DNA from: Streptomyces hygroscopicus
Lineage (GTDB): Bacteria > Actinomycetota > Actinomycetes > Streptomycetales > Streptomycetaceae
DNA: 64,000 bases
NCBI GenBank assembly: GCA_002021875.1
Contig: CP018627.1
Span: 1,736,001 to 1,800,000, forward strand
Reading direction: 5' to 3'
Below are positions 10,320 through 16,916 of the stretch, one piece after another. A model generated the notes under the pieces. That model was not told the DNA's origin. It made no database searches and worked only from the letters and a program-made list of their open reading frames with translations. How positions within the stretch are numbered: the first letter of the stretch is position 1; each line of letters opens with the position of its first letter. The position numbers were made by a program, and so were the translations under genes.

Positions 10320-10349
10320 TTGACGGAGCCAGAATCGGACTCCTAGCCT
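10320..10349 (+). promoter_or_regulatory. Promoter of the monooxygenase operon, probably leaderless
   Basis: TTGACG (10320-10325), 18-bp spacer, TAGCCT (10344-10349). The ATG at 10357 lies 8 bases past the -10 box, so transcription should begin at or next to the start codon. The layout closely mirrors the GntR promoter at 15172-15201. Confidence 0.6.
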
Positions 10350-10356
10350 CCCTGCC

Positions 10357-11535
10357 ATGGCACAGCGTGAGCCGGAAGAACAGGACGGACGCTGCATGCG
10401 CTTTTCGATATTCCACAATCTCGGTGCCCCGGGCCGCCTCGGCGAGTACGCCGACGTCATGGCGGAGGCCCGGGAGTTCGCGGTCACCGCGGACCGGGCG
10501 GGCTTCTGGTCCACCTGGTACACCGAGCACCACTTCGGGCACGAGGCGATCGAGATCACCCCGAACCCGGTGCTGATGGGGGCGGACATCGCCGCCCGTA
10601 CGACAGATATCCGGATCGGCCAGGCGGCCTCCATCGCCACCTTCTGGCATCCGCTGCGGCTCGCCGAGGACATCGCGATGCTCGACCAGCTCTCGGGGGG
10701 CCGGGTCGAGGTCGGTCTCGGCCGGGGGCTGTACGGCCGCGAGGCGCTCAACCTCAACGCCCTGGCCGATCCGCGCGACCAGGAGCAGAACCGCGCGCTG
10801 TACGACGAGACCGTGGAGGTCCTGCGCAAGGCGTGGAGCGGCGAGTTCTTCTCGCACCAGGGCCGGTTCTACGAGTTCCCCGCCCCCGGGGTGAAGTGGA
10901 ACCACCCCCTCTCCCCCGCCACCCCGGAGTACACCGAGGCCGGTGTCATCACGAAGATGCAGGTCACGCCGTTTCCGCTGCAACGGCCACATCCTCCGCT
11001 ATGGCAGGTCATCGACAGCCCCCGCTCGATCAAGGCCGCGGCGGCGGACGGCGTCCAGGGGCTCTTCTGGCTGCCGCCGGTCTCCGCGCTCAAGGAGCGG
11101 TTCGAGCTCTACCGGGACACCGCGAGCCAGGCGGCGGGGCGCGAGTACGCGCTGGGCGAGGGCATCGGTCTGGTGCGCGATGTGTATGTCGCCGACACCA
11201 TGGAGCAGGCGCGCGCCGAATTCGAAGAGGCGCTGATGACCACCTACCGGTGGATCATGCACTGGCGGGGGCTGGGCAACCTCATGGAGGCGGGCGAGGA
11301 GCTCACCGACGCCCATGAGCTGTCCTTCGACTTCCTCCAGCGGCGCAATCTGCTGGTCGGCACCCCCGAGTACGTCTCGGAGAAGATCGCCGAGCTGCGC
11401 GACGAGGTGGGCCTGGAGCATCTGCTGCTGTGGACCACCCACCCCGGTCTGCCGCACCGCAACGCGATGCGCAGCCTGGAGCTGTTCGCGGAGAAGGTCA
11501 TGCCGCAGTTCACCACCGGTGGCGGTCATGGCTGA
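10357..11535 (+). CDS. LLM-class flavin-dependent monooxygenase
   Basis: Luciferase-like monooxygenase of 392 residues, expected to use reduced flavin from the divergent reductase. Its TIM barrel starts with MRFSIFHNLGAPGRLGEYAD and contains STWYTEHHFGHEAIEITPNP, LDQLSGGRVEVGLGRGLYG and the C-terminal EHLLLWTTHPGLPHRNAM. Two starts are possible. The ATG at 10357 fits a leaderless transcript from the TTGACG/TAGCCT promoter. The ATG at 10396 gives the N-terminus more usual in the family. It leads a tightly coupled operon: its stop overlaps the next gene by 8 bp. Family members oxidise aldehydes, amines, sulfonates or, as RutA, open a uracil ring; the substrate here is unknown. Confidence 0.85.
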   Translation: MAQREPEEQDGRCMRFSIFHNLGAPGRLGEYADVMAEAREFAVTADRAGFWSTWYTEHHFGHEAIEITPNPVLMGADIAARTTDIRIGQAASIATFWHPLRLAEDIAMLDQLSGGRVEVGLGRGLYGREALNLNALADPRDQEQNRALYDETVEVLRKAWSGEFFSHQGRFYEFPAPGVKWNHPLSPATPEYTEAGVITKMQVTPFPLQRPHPPLWQVIDSPRSIKAAAADGVQGLFWLPPVSALKERFELYRDTASQAAGREYALGEGIGLVRDVYVADTMEQARAEFEEALMTTYRWIMHWRGLGNLMEAGEELTDAHELSFDFLQRRNLLVGTPEYVSEKIAELRDEVGLEHLLLWTTHPGLPHRNAMRSLELFAEKVMPQFTTGGGHG

Positions 11536-12145
11536 GGCGCGGCTGCGCAAAGTCGTCACCGTCGCCGATGAGCTGCTGCTGGAGCTCGGCCGCCCGGTCG
11601 CGGTGCCGGTCCGCCGGGTCGCGGCGGCCGCGGTGATCCACAACCCCTGGGCCGGCGGCGGTGTCGTCGCCGATCTGGGGCCCGAGGTCGAGCGGATCGC
11701 ACCGGGGCTGGCCCGGCTGCTCACCGGCCGGATCAGCGAGGCGCTGGGCGGGGTCGACCGGATCGAGTCCTTCGGCAAGGCCGCGATCGTGGGGCTCGAC
11801 GGGGAGATCGAGCACGGCGGCGCGCTGATCCACACCCCCTTCTTCGGCAATGTCTTCCGCGAGCTGACCGAGGGCACCTCGATCATCGTCTTCAGCGACG
11901 ACCGGCTTCCGGCCGGTGAGCCGCTGACCGTGCCGCTGTGGCACAAGACCGCGGCCGCGACCCGCTCGCACTACCAGACCTGCCAGATCCGCATCCCCGA
12001 CGCGCCCCGCCCGGACGAGATCGTCGTCATCGCGGCCGGGGCGTCCGGCCCCCGCCCGAACGCCCGGATCGGAGACCGCGCCACCGACCCCCTCATCCGC
12101 CTCGCCGATCTGGACGACGACGTCGACCTGGAGACTGTGACGTGA
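11528..12145 (+). CDS. Amino acid synthesis family protein (PF06684/DUF1185), paralogue A
   Basis: Protein of 205 residues in the 'amino acid synthesis' family, whose biochemical role is, to my knowledge, undefined. Visible signatures are RVAAAAVIHNPWAGGGVVAD near residue 30, FGKAAIVGLDGEIEHGGALI near residue 85, a TPFFGNVFRE stretch, and TAAATRSHYQTCQIRI near residue 150. It shares GKAAIVGLDGEIEHG and ALIHT with the next gene, so the pair arose by duplication, but the two have diverged widely. The ATG lies inside the monooxygenase stop region (8-bp overlap), showing translational coupling. Given its place between an oxygenase and a hydrolase, I infer a role in ring or amide processing. Confidence 0.85.
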   Translation: MAEARLRKVVTVADELLLELGRPVAVPVRRVAAAAVIHNPWAGGGVVADLGPEVERIAPGLARLLTGRISEALGGVDRIESFGKAAIVGLDGEIEHGGALIHTPFFGNVFRELTEGTSIIVFSDDRLPAGEPLTVPLWHKTAAATRSHYQTCQIRIPDAPRPDEIVVIAAGASGPRPNARIGDRATDPLIRLADLDDDVDLETVT

Positions 12146-12693
12146 ACATCCGCAAGATCATCACCTTCACCGAGGACATCCACAGCGAGGGCGGCCGCCC
12201 GGTGGACCCGCCGGCCCGTACGGCGGTGGTGCTCGCCGTCATCGAGAACCCCTGGGCCGGTCAGGGCTTTGTGGCGGATCTGCTGCCCGGGATCGACGAG
12301 GCGGCGCCGAAGCTGGGCGAGTTGCTGGCGCCCCGCGTGGTCGAGGCGCTGGACGCGCCGGTGGAGGCGTACGGCAAGGCCGCGATCGTGGGTCTTGACG
12401 GGGAGATCGAGCACGGCTCCGCGCTGATCCACACCCTGAAGTTCGGCGACCACTTCCGCCGGGCGGCGAACGCGACCACCCTGCTGCCGGCCGTGGAGAA
12501 GCGGGCCGCCGCGGGGACGGTCTTCGACATTCCGCTCAAGCACATCACCGACGCCACCATCCGCTCGCACCACCAGAGCATCGAGGTCCGGGTGGCGGAC
12601 GGACCGCGCGCCGACGAGATCGTCATCGGGCTCGCGGCGGCTGCCCAGGGCCGCCCACAGGCCCGGCTGGCCCCGCTGTCGACGGAGCGGTGA
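12142..12693 (+). CDS. Amino acid synthesis family protein (PF06684/DUF1185), paralogue B
   Basis: Second member of the tandem pair, 183 residues. It has TAVVLAVIENPWAGQGFVAD, YGKAAIVGLDGEIEHGSALI, TLKFGDHFRRA and ITDATIRSHHQSIEVRVADG. Conserved glutamate and histidine residues of GEIEHG and the SHH/SHY position are kept in both copies and are candidate active-site or metal-binding residues. The GTG start overlaps the previous stop by four bases (GTGA), and the next gene starts by the same arrangement, so the two proteins are made together. They might form a heteromer. Function is inferred only from context. Confidence 0.85.
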   Translation: MNIRKIITFTEDIHSEGGRPVDPPARTAVVLAVIENPWAGQGFVADLLPGIDEAAPKLGELLAPRVVEALDAPVEAYGKAAIVGLDGEIEHGSALIHTLKFGDHFRRAANATTLLPAVEKRAAAGTVFDIPLKHITDATIRSHHQSIEVRVADGPRADEIVIGLAAAAQGRPQARLAPLSTER

Positions 12694-13616
12694 GCGGCAT
12701 GGACGCGGTGCGGGCTCCCGGCGGGGCGCCGGGGGCGGGCGCTCCCGGCCGTCCGGACCCGGCGGGGGCCCGGCCGCCGGTGGCGCTCGCCCATGAGTCC
12801 CATGGCACGGGAGCGCCGATGGTGCTGCTGCACGGCGTGGGCCTCGACCGCCGCATGTGGGACCGCTGTCTGCCCGCGCTGGCCGCCCGGCACCGCGTGA
12901 CGCTGGTCGATCTGCGCGGCCACGGCGCCTCCCCGGCCGCGGCGGCCGGGGTGTCCCTCGCCGAGCTGGCCGCGGATGTCGGGGCGCTGCTGAGCGGCCC
13001 CACGCATGTCGTCGGCTTCTCGCTCGGGGCCCTGGTCGCCCAGCGGCTGGGGCTGGACCGGCCGGACCTCACCGCCTCGCTCACCCTGGTCAGCTCGGTC
13101 GCGGGCCGGTCGGAGGAGGAGCGGGCGGCGGTGGCCCGCCGCCAGGAGCTGGCCGCCGAGGACTTCGGGGCGTCCGCGTGGGCGGCGGTCGACCGCTGGT
13201 TCTCGCCCGCCTGGCGGGCCCAGGACCCCGGTCTGGCGCAGCGGGTGCTCGACACGCTGCTGGCCAACGACCGAGCCTCCTACCTCGCGTGTTACCGGGT
13301 CTTCGCGACGGCCGACACCGGGCTGTGGCGGTGGCTGCCCCGGATCGCCGCCCCCACCGTGGCGGTGACCGGCGAGCGGGACCCCGGCTCGACCCCGGCC
13401 ATGTCGCACCGGCTGGCCGGGCGGATCCCCGGCGGCCGGGCGGTGATCGTGCCGGGCGCCCGCCATCTGCTGCCGCTGGAGTGCCCCCAGGAACTCGCCG
13501 ACGTGATCCTCACCCACACCGGAGCCCACCCCGGAAGCCATACCGGAACCGACACCGGAGCCCACACCGGAACCGGCACCGGAGCCCACACCGGACAGGA
13601 GTACCACCGCTCATGA
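12690..13616 (+). CDS. Alpha/beta-fold hydrolase with His-Thr-Gly-rich tail
   Basis: Serine hydrolase of 308 residues, like RutD and 3-oxoadipate enol-lactonase. The nucleophile elbow is GFSLGA with Ser111, the acid is probably Asp231 (GERDPGS) and the base His259 (GARHLLPLE). The oxyanion region is LLHGVGLDRRMWDRC. The first 30 residues are Pro/Gly/Ala-rich and the last 35 are a low-complexity tail of repeated HTG and TGTG units, encoded by short DNA repeats at 13513-13596. Start GTG overlaps the previous stop (GTGA); its own stop overlaps the aldehyde dehydrogenase start (ATGA). It probably cleaves an ester, lactone or carbamate intermediate of the pathway. Confidence 0.87.
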   Translation: MSGMDAVRAPGGAPGAGAPGRPDPAGARPPVALAHESHGTGAPMVLLHGVGLDRRMWDRCLPALAARHRVTLVDLRGHGASPAAAAGVSLAELAADVGALLSGPTHVVGFSLGALVAQRLGLDRPDLTASLTLVSSVAGRSEEERAAVARRQELAAEDFGASAWAAVDRWFSPAWRAQDPGLAQRVLDTLLANDRASYLACYRVFATADTGLWRWLPRIAAPTVAVTGERDPGSTPAMSHRLAGRIPGGRAVIVPGARHLLPLECPQELADVILTHTGAHPGSHTGTDTGAHTGTGTGAHTGQEYHRS

Positions 13617-15100
13617 ACCCTCTGCCGCGCCATGACCACTACATCGCGGGCGGGTGGACCGCCCCCGCCGACGGCGGCTACTTCACCAGCGTCAACCCGG
13701 CCACCGCCGAGCCCTGGTACGAGGCGGCGCGCGGCACCGCCGCCGATGTGGACCGTGCGGTGGGCGCCGCCCGTACCGCATTCGAGGATCCGCGCTGGCG
13801 CGATCTGAGCCAGACCCGGCGCGGGCGGCTGCTGCGGAATCTGGGCGATCTGATCGGTGAGCACGCGGAGCGGCTGGCCCGTACCGAGACCCTCGACAAC
13901 GGCAAGCTGTTGCGGGAGATGCGGGCCCAACTCGCCGGGCTGCCCGAGTACTTCTACTACTACGCGGGACTCGCCGACAAGATCCAGGGCGAGGTGATCC
14001 CCGGGGCGAGCCGGGAGCTGCTCAACTACACCCTGCGCGAACCGGTGGGCGTGGTCGGCGCCATCACCCCCTGGAACTCCCCGCTGCTGCTCACCGCCAC
14101 CAAGCTGGCCCCGGCCCTGGCCGCGGGGAACACGGTGGTGGTCAAGCCCTCGGAACACACCTCGGCCTCGCTGCTGGCGCTCGCACCGCTCTTCGAAGAG
14201 GCGGGGTTCCCGCCGGGTGTGGTCAATGTGGTCACGGGGTACGGCGCAGAGGCGGGCGCGCCGCTGACCGAGCACGAGGCCGTGGCCAAGGTGACCTTCA
14301 CCGGCTCCAGCGGGACCGGCCGCCGGATCGCCCGTACCTGTGCCGACCGGCTGATCGGCTGCACGCTGGAGCTGGGCGGGAAGTCGCCCAACATCATCTT
14401 CCCGGACGCCGATCTGGGGTCGGCCGCCATGGGGGTGATCGCGGGCATCTTCGCGGCCGCGGGGCAGACCTGTGTGGCGGGGAGCCGGGTGCTGGTGCAC
14501 CGGGAGGCATACGACGAGGTCCTGGAGCGGGTGACGGCGCGGGCGGCCACGATCCGCGTCGGTGATCCGCTGGAGGAGACCACCGAGCTCGGCCCGCTCG
14601 CCCTCGCCGAGCAACTGGCGAAGGTCGAGTCGTATGTCGAGCTGGGGCAGGCCGAGGGCGGAAAGGTGGTCTGCGGCGGCAGGCGGCCGGAAACGGGCCT
14701 CGACGGGTACTTCTACTCCCCCACCGTCTTCACCGGCACCGACAACGGGATGCGGATCTGCCAGGAGGAGATCTTCGGGCCGGTCGCGACCGTCATGCCC
14801 TTCGGCTCCGAGGAGGAGGCCCTGGCGATCGCCAACGACTCCGCGTACGGCCTGGCGGCGGGTGTGTGGACCCGGGATGTGAACCGGGTCCACCGGATGG
14901 CCGCCCGGCTGGAGGCCGGGACGGTGTGGGCCAACACCTATCGCTCGATGTCACCGATGTCGCCACGGGCCGGGTTCAAGACCAGTGGGATGGGGACCGA
15001 GCACGGCACGGAGGTGATCCGGGAGTACACCCGGCTGAAGAGCGTCTGGATCAACACCAGTGAGGAGCCCGCCGGGGATCCCTTCATCCTGAGGTCCTGA
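13613..15100 (+). CDS. NAD(P)+-dependent aldehyde dehydrogenase
   Basis: Oxidises an aldehyde to the acid, probably the last visible step of this operon. It has 495 residues, the normal length of the superfamily. The catalytic cysteine is Cys287 in AAAGQTCVAGSRV and the general base is Glu253 in LELGGKSPNII. Cofactor-binding motifs are ITPWNSPLLLTATKLAPALA and FTGSSGTGRRIA; QEEIFGPVATVMPF completes the pattern. The closest named groups are betaine-aldehyde and phenylacetaldehyde types, but the substrate cannot be assigned. ATGA overlap with the hydrolase shows coupling. The GntR gene follows after about 110 bp with its own promoter. Confidence 0.92.
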   Translation: MNPLPRHDHYIAGGWTAPADGGYFTSVNPATAEPWYEAARGTAADVDRAVGAARTAFEDPRWRDLSQTRRGRLLRNLGDLIGEHAERLARTETLDNGKLLREMRAQLAGLPEYFYYYAGLADKIQGEVIPGASRELLNYTLREPVGVVGAITPWNSPLLLTATKLAPALAAGNTVVVKPSEHTSASLLALAPLFEEAGFPPGVVNVVTGYGAEAGAPLTEHEAVAKVTFTGSSGTGRRIARTCADRLIGCTLELGGKSPNIIFPDADLGSAAMGVIAGIFAAAGQTCVAGSRVLVHREAYDEVLERVTARAATIRVGDPLEETTELGPLALAEQLAKVESYVELGQAEGGKVVCGGRRPETGLDGYFYSPTVFTGTDNGMRICQEEIFGPVATVMPFGSEEEALAIANDSAYGLAAGVWTRDVNRVHRMAARLEAGTVWANTYRSMSPMSPRAGFKTSGMGTEHGTEVIREYTRLKSVWINTSEEPAGDPFILRS

Positions 15101-15125
15101 GCCGGGCTTGGGCCGAGGGAAGGGT

Positions 15126-15137
15126 TCTTGTATGGCA
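15126..15137. promoter_or_regulatory. Shared 12-bp motif, copy 2 (candidate GntR operator)
   Basis: TCTTGTATGGCA, identical to 10183-10194. Here it extends to TTGTATGGCACAA, with TTGT and ACAA as a dyad, the shape expected of FadR/GntR operators. Confidence 0.5.
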
Positions 15138-15171
15138 CAACGCCCGAGCGCGCCCCCGGCTGGCCCCTCAG

Positions 15172-15201
15172 TTGACGGAAGGCGACGGCCACCCCTAGGG
15201 T
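15172..15201 (+). promoter_or_regulatory. Promoter of the GntR gene, probably leaderless
   Basis: TTGACG (15172-15177), 18-bp spacer, TAGGGT (15196-15201). The ATG at 15210 begins 9 bases after the -10 box and no ribosome site precedes it, so a leaderless mRNA is likely. Confidence 0.6.
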
Positions 15202-15209
15202 CACGTGCC

Positions 15210-15890
15210 ATGCAACAACCCACCGGTAAGCGGCTTCAGCAGACCAGCATGCAGGCGAGGGTCGCCGAAGAGCTGCGACAGATGATCATCAGTGGTGAAC
15301 TGCCGCCCCGCTCCAGCCTCTCCGAGATGGCGCTGTCCGAGACCTTCGGCGTCAGCCGGACACCCATCCGCGAGGCTCTCAAGCAGCTCCAGATCGAGGG
15401 GCTGGTCGAGGTGCGGCCACGGGTCGGAACGTTTGTCGCCGTACCGTCCCGGCGGGAGCTGACCGAGCTGTTCCAGATGAAGGAGCTGCTGGAGGGCGCC
15501 GCCGCCCGGCTGCTCGCCTTCCGCGGGAACGTACCGGAAGTGGAGCGGCTGGAGGCCAATATGAAGGCGGCCGACGCGGCGGTGCGGGACGGTGACGCCG
15601 AGCAATACGCGGCGCTGGTCCACGAGTTCCACGATCTGATCGTGGTGGGCGCGGACAACAGCAAACTGGAGGCGCACTACCGCACCCTGATGAACCAGCT
15701 CGCCTACGCCCGGCTGGTGCGCACCTCGCTGTCCCGGCCCGGCCGGCTGGACGAGTCCGACGATGAGCACCATCGCGTCCTCAACCTGATCCAGGCCAAG
15801 GACGGCGACGGCGCGGAGCGGGTGATGCGGGAGCATGTGCGGATGAGCCACCAGGCCCTGATGGCGGGCATGGACGAGCGCCGGGCCTGA
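15210..15890 (+). CDS. GntR-family (FCD subfamily) regulator of the catabolic locus
   Basis: Regulator of 226 residues. The winged helix-turn-helix is at about 10-75 (VAEELRQMIISGELPPRSSL, then FGVSRTPIREALKQLQIEGL). The all-helical FCD ligand domain follows, with metal-ligand-like histidines in LVHEFHDLIV, DEHHRVLNLI and MREHVRMSHQ. I chose the ATG at 15210 because it sits at the predicted transcript start; the frame extends upstream to 15108 without a ribosome site. The gene closes the operon of monooxygenase, PF06684 pair, hydrolase and aldehyde dehydrogenase. A 12-bp motif is shared between its upstream region and the divergent promoter region at 10.2 kb. It is the likely local regulator, with a carboxylate pathway intermediate as effector. 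Confidence 0.88.
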   Translation: MQQPTGKRLQQTSMQARVAEELRQMIISGELPPRSSLSEMALSETFGVSRTPIREALKQLQIEGLVEVRPRVGTFVAVPSRRELTELFQMKELLEGAAARLLAFRGNVPEVERLEANMKAADAAVRDGDAEQYAALVHEFHDLIVVGADNSKLEAHYRTLMNQLAYARLVRTSLSRPGRLDESDDEHHRVLNLIQAKDGDGAERVMREHVRMSHQALMAGMDERRA

Positions 15891-15948
15891 CGCGGGCCCC
15901 GGCGCCCTTGGCCGACGCGGCGGCGATGCCCCTCCGGGGACGGGCGGT

Positions 15949-16626
15949 TCACCCCTGGTCGGCCGCCGCGCGTGCGGAGCGCAGCGCGGCGCGGAGCCGG
16001 TTCCTGGCGCCGAGAAGGTGTTCGCGCAGGGTGGTGGCGGCGTGCTCGACGTCACCGGCGCGCACGGTCGCCAGCAGGTCGACATGGGCCCCGGCGGAGG
16101 GGCGCAGATCGACGTCCCGGGCGTTGGTGACGTCGAGGATGACACCGAAGGTGGGACGGTACTGCTCCCAGACCGCCAGCAGCCTGCGGTGTCCGGAGAG
16201 CGCATAGAACTGGGAGTGGAACTCCAGGTCGGCGAGGGCGAAGTCACCGGCGGCGGAGCGGTCCGCGGCATCGCACATGTCCCGCACGAAGCGCTCGGCG
16301 GGCTCCCAGTCACCGGGCCCCGCCCGGCCGATGGCGAGAGTGAGGGCGAGCGTCTCCAGGGACTCCCGCAGGGTGTAGAGCTCGTCGACGTCGTCCTCGG
16401 TGAGCCCGGTGACGAAGACCCCGCGGCGGCGCGCCTCGACCAGCCCCTCGGCCTCCAGCAGACGCAGCGCGTCCCGCACCGGGCCGCGGCTGACGTCGTA
16501 CTGCTCGGCGAGGGCACCTTCGACAAGATGCGTGCCGGTGCGCAGCCGTCCTGAAATGATGAGGACACGCAGCTCATGCGCGACCAGATCGCCGAGGGAC
16601 TGCTGCTGCAGCGAGGTGATGGGCAC
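15949..16626 (-). CDS. Second GntR-family (FCD) regulator
   Basis: Regulator of 225 residues. The helix-turn-helix has LGDLVAHELRVLIISGRLRT, YDVSRGPVRDALRLLEAEGL and VEARRRGVFV. The FCD domain has LETLALTLAIGR, DLEFHSQFYALSGHRRLLAV and LREHLLGARNR. AAGGAG lies 7 bases before the GTG at 16624-16626, so this start is preferred over the TTG at 16665, which would place the operator inside the gene. It is convergent with the first GntR gene (58 bp apart). A perfect 22-bp palindrome sits 34 bp upstream of its start, over a GATAAT -10 box, which points to autoregulation. Whether it also controls the catabolic locus or the GH3 gene is open. Confidence 0.87.
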   Translation of the reverse strand: MPITSLQQQSLGDLVAHELRVLIISGRLRTGTHLVEGALAEQYDVSRGPVRDALRLLEAEGLVEARRRGVFVTGLTEDDVDELYTLRESLETLALTLAIGRAGPGDWEPAERFVRDMCDAADRSAAGDFALADLEFHSQFYALSGHRRLLAVWEQYRPTFGVILDVTNARDVDLRPSAGAHVDLLATVRAGDVEHAATTLREHLLGARNRLRAALRSARAAADQG

Positions 16627-16659
16627 CGGCGGGCTCCTTCTGGCGAGTGGACCGGCACT

Positions 16660-16681
16660 GGTCAACGGTTAACCGTTGACC
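16660..16681. promoter_or_regulatory. Perfect 22-bp palindromic operator
   Basis: Half-site GGTCAACGGTT followed by its exact reverse complement. It lies between the second GntR gene (start 16626) and a GATAAT -10 box on the same strand (16684-16689). It overlaps the predicted transcript start, as expected of an autorepressor site. Confidence 0.8.
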
Positions 16682-16916
16682 TCATTATCGCCCTCCGGCG
16701 CCTCGCCCGGAACAGTCCCGGAGACAGTGCGGACAGCAGGGCGCCCGCGCGCACGGCCCCGGACGCACCGGGAGCCCGGACGCCGATCCTGTCGTACGTT
16801 GGCAGAAGACCCACGGCAAAGGTGGCGGCCCGCATCCCGCACAGGGTCGTGACCAGCATGGTCTTGAGGAACTCGGACTCGGGGACAACAGATCGCCGAA
16901 GGCCAGGACGAAGACC

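Noticed and set aside
12857..15100. 747-codon frame spanning hydrolase and aldehyde dehydrogenase as one fusion protein
   Set aside because: The first part is the hydrolase read in the wrong frame; the dehydrogenase has its own ATG overlapping the hydrolase stop.
16627..16665. TTG start for the second GntR gene at 16665
   Set aside because: It would begin inside the palindromic operator, whereas AAGGAG followed by GTG at 16626 is a far better start.
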